From Eubacterium sp. (GTDB taxonomy: Bacteria > Bacillota > Clostridia > Lachnospirales > Lachnospiraceae), in the NCBI GenBank assembly GCA_017616955.1, contig JAFZXD010000219.1:1-9172 (forward strand): 9,172 nt of DNA, written 5' to 3'. The position numbers and the translations under genes are program-made. Positions 6,987-9,172 of this stretch are shown here, in pieces. The notes under the pieces were generated by a model. It searched no databases. It saw only the letters and a program-made list of their open reading frames with translations, and was not told where the DNA came from. The first letter of the stretch is position 1, and every line of letters begins with the position of its first letter.

Positions 6987-7541
6987 ATGAACAGAAAATA
7001 CATGCTTAGAGGAATAGGCATTGGAATAATCATAGGAGCTATAGTAATGTATGCGGCTGCTATGAACTTTGGAGATAGAAAGGCATCTTCGGATGCTGAT
7101 AAAAAAGCTTCAGTGACAACCGAAGCAACTACTGAAGCAACTACGAAGGCTACCACAGAAGCAACGACTCAGGCAAAGTCAACTGAAGTTGCAAGTACAG
7201 ATGATGCTTCATCCAATTCTGCAACAGCATCCGCAACAGAAGCTGTAACAGAGGAAAAGACTACTGAGAAGAAGACGACAGAAGCTACTACCGAGGCAAC
7301 TACGGAAGCTACAACAGAAAAGGCTGATGACGAAATAGTTACCATCACGGTTGAGCCGGGAATGGGTTCCGAAGATGTAGCTCGACTTCTTGAAGATGCC
7401 GGTCTTATAGATGACGCTGCGAAGTTTGATCAGTGGCTTATCGATAATGGTTATGAGTCACAGCTTTCGGTTGGATCATTCGATATCAAGAGGGGTTCAA
7501 CAAACGAAGAGATAGCAAGAGCCCTTACTTCTGCAAACTAA
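6987..7541 (+). CDS. Single-pass membrane protein with Thr-rich linkers and an orphan YceG/MltG LysM-like domain
   Basis: The 184-residue product has an N-terminal membrane anchor (about 8-25, glycine- and isoleucine-rich), then a low-complexity outside linker with TEATT-type repeats at 44-61 and 97-111. A small C-terminal domain follows at about 117-182. That domain, with VTITVEPGMGSEDVARLLED, AGLI, an F-x-x-W/L helix, 'SVGSFDIKRGSTNEEIARAL', matches the LysM-like subdomain at the start of YceG/MltG endolytic transglycosylases. The catalytic YceG domain with its essential Glu is absent, and the protein ends cleanly 7-8 residues after the subdomain, so it is probably not a lytic enzyme. It more likely binds peptidoglycan or a wall-synthesis partner outside the cell. 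It is co-transcribed with the preceding gene (26-base gap, AGGGAG 7 bases before ATG) and closed by a terminator. Databases may label it 'MltG'; that would overstate it. Confidence 0.8.
   Translation: MNRKYMLRGIGIGIIIGAIVMYAAAMNFGDRKASSDADKKASVTTEATTEATTKATTEATTQAKSTEVASTDDASSNSATASATEAVTEEKTTEKKTTEATTEATTEATTEKADDEIVTITVEPGMGSEDVARLLEDAGLIDDAAKFDQWLIDNGYESQLSVGSFDIKRGSTNEEIARALTSAN
7116..7319 (+). repeat. Degenerate Thr-Glu-Ala-Thr-Thr linker repeats
   Basis: Two blocks, 7116-7169 and 7275-7319, encode repeated T-E-A-T units from a roughly 12-base pattern ACN-GAA-GCN-ACN. They flank a Ser/Ala/Thr-rich stretch. Such linkers are usual spacers between membrane anchor and wall-facing domain in Lachnospiraceae, and their number may vary between strains. 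Confidence 0.8.
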
Positions 7542-7556
7542 ATTAAAAAAACTCTG

Positions 7557-7583
7557 AAAAACCCCTTGCAAAGGGGTTTTTCT
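7557..7583 (+). terminator. Rho-independent terminator before rpsB
   Basis: An 11-bp perfect stem (7557-7567 with 7571-7581) has a minimal GCA loop. It comprises AAAAACCCCTT and its complement, the latter ending in the T-run. It closes the membrane-protein operon. The A-run on the 5' side could let it act in the reverse direction too. Its loop region overlaps the predicted rpsB -35. Confidence 0.9.
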
Positions 7584-7594
7584 TATGATATTAT
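7566..7594 (+). promoter_or_regulatory. Predicted sigma-A promoter of rpsB-tsf, overlapping the terminator
   Basis: TTGCAA (7566-7571) lies in the loop of the preceding terminator and is followed after exactly 17 bases by TATTAT (7589-7594). The predicted start is near 7601, which coincides with the first base of the 5' hairpin of the leader. That agreement supports the call, although both hexamers are imperfect (4/6 and 5/6). Confidence 0.5.
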
Positions 7595-7600
7595 AAGTTC

Positions 7601-7777
7601 CGCGACTTTTTAGGCGCATTCTTTTGTTGCGTCCTGCGAAGTCGGGAAAAAATAAACATGTGGATTTAAGTGAAAAGGTGCCGCCTTAAGCTCATGCAGG
7701 TACTGAAGAGAAGTATCTGTCCGGTGGTTAACACGCTTAAAAGGAGATCCACAGAAGAACAAACCAGGAGGTGTAAT
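7601..7777 (+). ncRNA. Structured 5' leader of rpsB-tsf, candidate cis-regulatory RNA
   Basis: The leader can fold into nested helices. A 5' hairpin has CGACTT (7603-7608) with AAGTCG (7639-7644) around an inner helix 7613-7618 with 7628-7633. Downstream, TGTGGAT (7659-7665) pairs with ATCCACA (7747-7753). Inside that, TTAAGTG (7666-7672) pairs with CGCTTAA (7734-7740, one G-U), CCGCC (7681-7685) with GGTGG (7723-7727, one G-U), and CAGGTACT (7697-7704) with AGTATCTG (7712-7719, one G-U) around a GAAGAGA loop. The main helix ends 12 bases before the AGGAGG at 7766-7771. No T-run follows any helix, so control, if any, would be at translation or RNA stability. E. coli S2 is known to repress rpsB-tsf through its leader; I do not recognise this fold as a named class. 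Coordinates start at the predicted transcription start. Confidence 0.55.
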
Positions 7778-8530
7778 ATGAGCGTTATTTCTATGAAACA
7801 GTTACTTGAGGCAGGTGTTCACTTCGGTCACCAGACAAGAAGATGGAACCCTAAGATGGATGAGTTTATCTACACAGAGCGTAATGGTATCCACATCATT
7901 GACCTTCAGAAGACAGTTGGTAAGATGGATGATGCTTACAAGGCTGTATTCGATACAGTTGCTGAAGGTGGTAAGGTACTTTTCGTTGGTACAAAGAAGC
8001 AGGCTCAGGATTCTATCCAGACAGAAGCTGAGAGATGTGGTATGTACTTCGTAAACCAGAGATGGCTCGGTGGTATGCTCACAAACTTCAAGACAATCCA
8101 GTCTAGAATTGAGACACTTAAGAAGTATAAGAAGATGGAAGAGGATGGTACATTTGAAGTACTTCCTAAGAAAGAAGTTGTAAATATCAAGAAGGAGATG
8201 GAGAAGCTTCAGAAGAACCTTGGTGGTATTGAAGAGATGAAGAAGCTCCCTGACATCATCTTCGTTGTAGATCCTCACAAGGAAAGAATCTGCGTACAGG
8301 AAGCACATGCACTCGGAATTCCACTTATCGGAATCGCTGATACAAACTGTGATCCTGATGATCTTGACTATGTAATCCCTGGTAACGATGACGCTATCCG
8401 TGCAGTAAAGCTTATCGTTTCTAAGCTTGCTGATGCTGTTATCGAAGCTAACGAGGGATCAACAGAGACAGCTGCTGAAGAGACAGAAGCTGCTGCAGAG
8501 GCAGTAGAAGAGACAGCAGACGCTGAGTAA
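7778..8530 (+). CDS. rpsB: 30S ribosomal protein S2
   Basis: The 250-residue product is a component of the small subunit, bound late in assembly at the head-body junction. Diagnostic segments are the N-terminal [14 protein letters not shown], the central [15 protein letters not shown] and the second S2 signature from [11 protein letters not shown] to the [15 protein letters not shown] stretch. ATG at 7778 is set by AGGAGGTG at 7766-7773 and the family start [17 protein letters not shown]; the open frame upstream to 7670 is only leader without stops. The last 25 or so residues are an Ala/Glu-rich acidic tail, as in several Clostridia, making the protein a little longer than B. subtilis S2. Codon choice is narrower than in comM (ACA for Thr, GGT for Gly common), fitting high expression. 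tsf follows after 36 bases in the same operon. Confidence 0.98.
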   Translation: MSVISMKQLLEAGVHFGHQTRRWNPKMDEFIYTERNGIHIIDLQKTVGKMDDAYKAVFDTVAEGGKVLFVGTKKQAQDSIQTEAERCGMYFVNQRWLGGMLTNFKTIQSRIETLKKYKKMEEDGTFEVLPKKEVVNIKKEMEKLQKNLGGIEEMKKLPDIIFVVDPHKERICVQEAHALGIPLIGIADTNCDPDDLDYVIPGNDDAIRAVKLIVSKLADAVIEANEGSTETAAEETEAAAEAVEETADAE

Positions 8531-8566
8531 TTTTTAGTTTGAAAAAATAATCGGGAGGACAAATAA

Positions 8567-9172
8567 ATGGCTATTTCAGCTGCAGACGTAAAGAAACTTA
8601 GAGAGATGACCGGTGCCGGAATGGTAGACTGTAAGGCAGCTCTTACAGAGACAGACGGCAACTTCGATGAAGCTGTTGAGTACCTTCGTAAGAAGGGTCT
8701 TGCTAAGGCAGAGAAGAAGGCAGGACGTATCGCTGCAGAAGGTATCGTTGCTACAGTTCTTTCAGCTGACGAGAAGACAGCTACTATTATAGAAGTTAAC
8801 TCTGAGACAGACTTCGTTGCTAAGAACGAAATCTTCCAGACATATGTAAACGGACTTGCTACACAGATCAACAACAATGATTATGCAGATATGGCTGCAT
8901 TCCTTGCTGCTAAGTCTGATGCAGATGCAGGTTCAACTGTAGAAGAGTATCACAAGGCTATGGTTGCTAAGATCGGAGAGAACCTTACAATCCGTCGTTT
9001 CGAGAAGCTCAGCGGTGACGTTGTTGTTTCTTACATTCACATGGGTGGTAAGATCGGTGTTCTCGTAGATGCTGCATGTGACAGCACAAACGAGAATATC
9101 AAGGAAGCTATGAAGAACATCGCTATGCAGATCGCTGCTATGAATCCTTCATATGTAAGCAGAGATGAGATC
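8567..9172 (+). CDS. tsf: Elongation factor Ts, N-terminal part, 3' end outside window
   Basis: The 202 codons visible run off the window edge; complete Firmicute EF-Ts is about 290-310 residues. EF-Ts is the guanine-nucleotide exchange factor that releases GDP from EF-Tu in the cytoplasm. The N-terminal UBA-like domain shows the hallmark LREMTGAGMVDCKAAL (residues 11-26). The core domain holds the EF-Tu-contacting TDFVAKN motif at 81-87. The later GKIGVLV strand starts the second half of the core. ATG at 8567 follows GGGAGG (8553-8558) by eight bases and gives the normal MAISAADVKKLREMTGAG start. rpsB-tsf is a near-universal bacterial pairing; no terminator lies between them. Confidence 0.98.
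   Translation, partial: MAISAADVKKLREMTGAGMVDCKAALTETDGNFDEAVEYLRKKGLAKAEKKAGRIAAEGIVATVLSADEKTATIIEVNSETDFVAKNEIFQTYVNGLATQINNNDYADMAAFLAAKSDADAGSTVEEYHKAMVAKIGENLTIRRFEKLSGDVVVSYIHMGGKIGVLVDAACDSTNENIKEAMKNIAMQIAAMNPSYVSRDEI

Noticed and set aside
7741..7748. AAGGAGAT as a ribosome binding site for a leader peptide
   Set aside because: No start codon with a continuing frame lies at a usable distance; the real rpsB SD is at 7766-7771. The sequence sits in a bulge of the proposed leader fold.
7670..7777. Upstream extension of rpsB from a GTG at 7670
   Set aside because: S2 begins at [17 protein letters not shown] with AGGAGGTG just before ATG 7778. The upstream frame is stop-free leader that folds into helices.
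1..9172. Mobile element, CRISPR array, phage or defence system
   Set aside because: I found no transposase, integrase, regularly spaced repeats, tRNA-flanked junctions or defence-type domains. Every gene is chromosomal core or envelope-type.

Overview
The window reads as chromosomal core sequence from a low-to-moderate GC Firmicute, most likely class Clostridia and probably Lachnospiraceae. The basis is gene content and order (comM/yifB, dprA, topA, then rpsB, tsf), strong AGGAGG-type ribosome binding sites, mostly TAA stops, and a surface-type protein with Thr-Glu-Ala-Thr-Thr linkers of the kind common in that family. The family assignment is inference. All genes lie on the + strand. I see no tRNA, rRNA, CRISPR array, insertion sequence or prophage gene.

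Layout. (1) Positions 1-369: the C-terminal end of a TIGR03943/DUF1980 (YcgQ-like) protein cut by the window edge, closed by a strong terminator at 403-440. (2) Positions 499-3223: a competence/DNA-processing pair. comM starts at a TTG codon with its ribosome binding site in a small hairpin loop. dprA overlaps its end but is interrupted by one in-frame TAG at 2837-2839, after which the reading frame and the conserved DprA sequence continue to 3223. (3) Positions 3334-5409: topA, with its own predicted promoter and a terminator whose loop contains the topA stop codon. (4) Positions 5599-7541: a two-gene unit for membrane-anchored proteins. The first has one transmembrane segment, a coiled coil, a long acidic region and a C-terminal helix-turn-helix-like DUF6115/SwrB-type end. 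The second has one transmembrane segment, Thr-rich linkers and an orphan YceG/MltG-type LysM-like domain without the transglycosylase catalytic domain. A terminator follows. (5) Positions 7601-9172: the translation genes rpsB and tsf (tsf runs off the edge), preceded by a roughly 177-nt leader that folds into nested helices.

How it fits together. comM and dprA handle incoming single-stranded DNA in natural transformation, and topA relaxes negative supercoils. In Bacillus subtilis the dprA-topA end and the swrB-rpsB-tsf end are joined by trmFO-xerC-clpQY-codY and the flagellar operon. Here topA and the SwrB-like gene are adjacent, as if that block were missing. rpsB and tsf form the usual ribosomal protein S2/EF-Ts operon.

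The items most worth a second look are the structured rpsB leader RNA, the amber codon inside dprA, the two promoters that appear to start inside the preceding terminator hairpin, and the SwrB-position coiled-coil protein with its palindromic promoter region.
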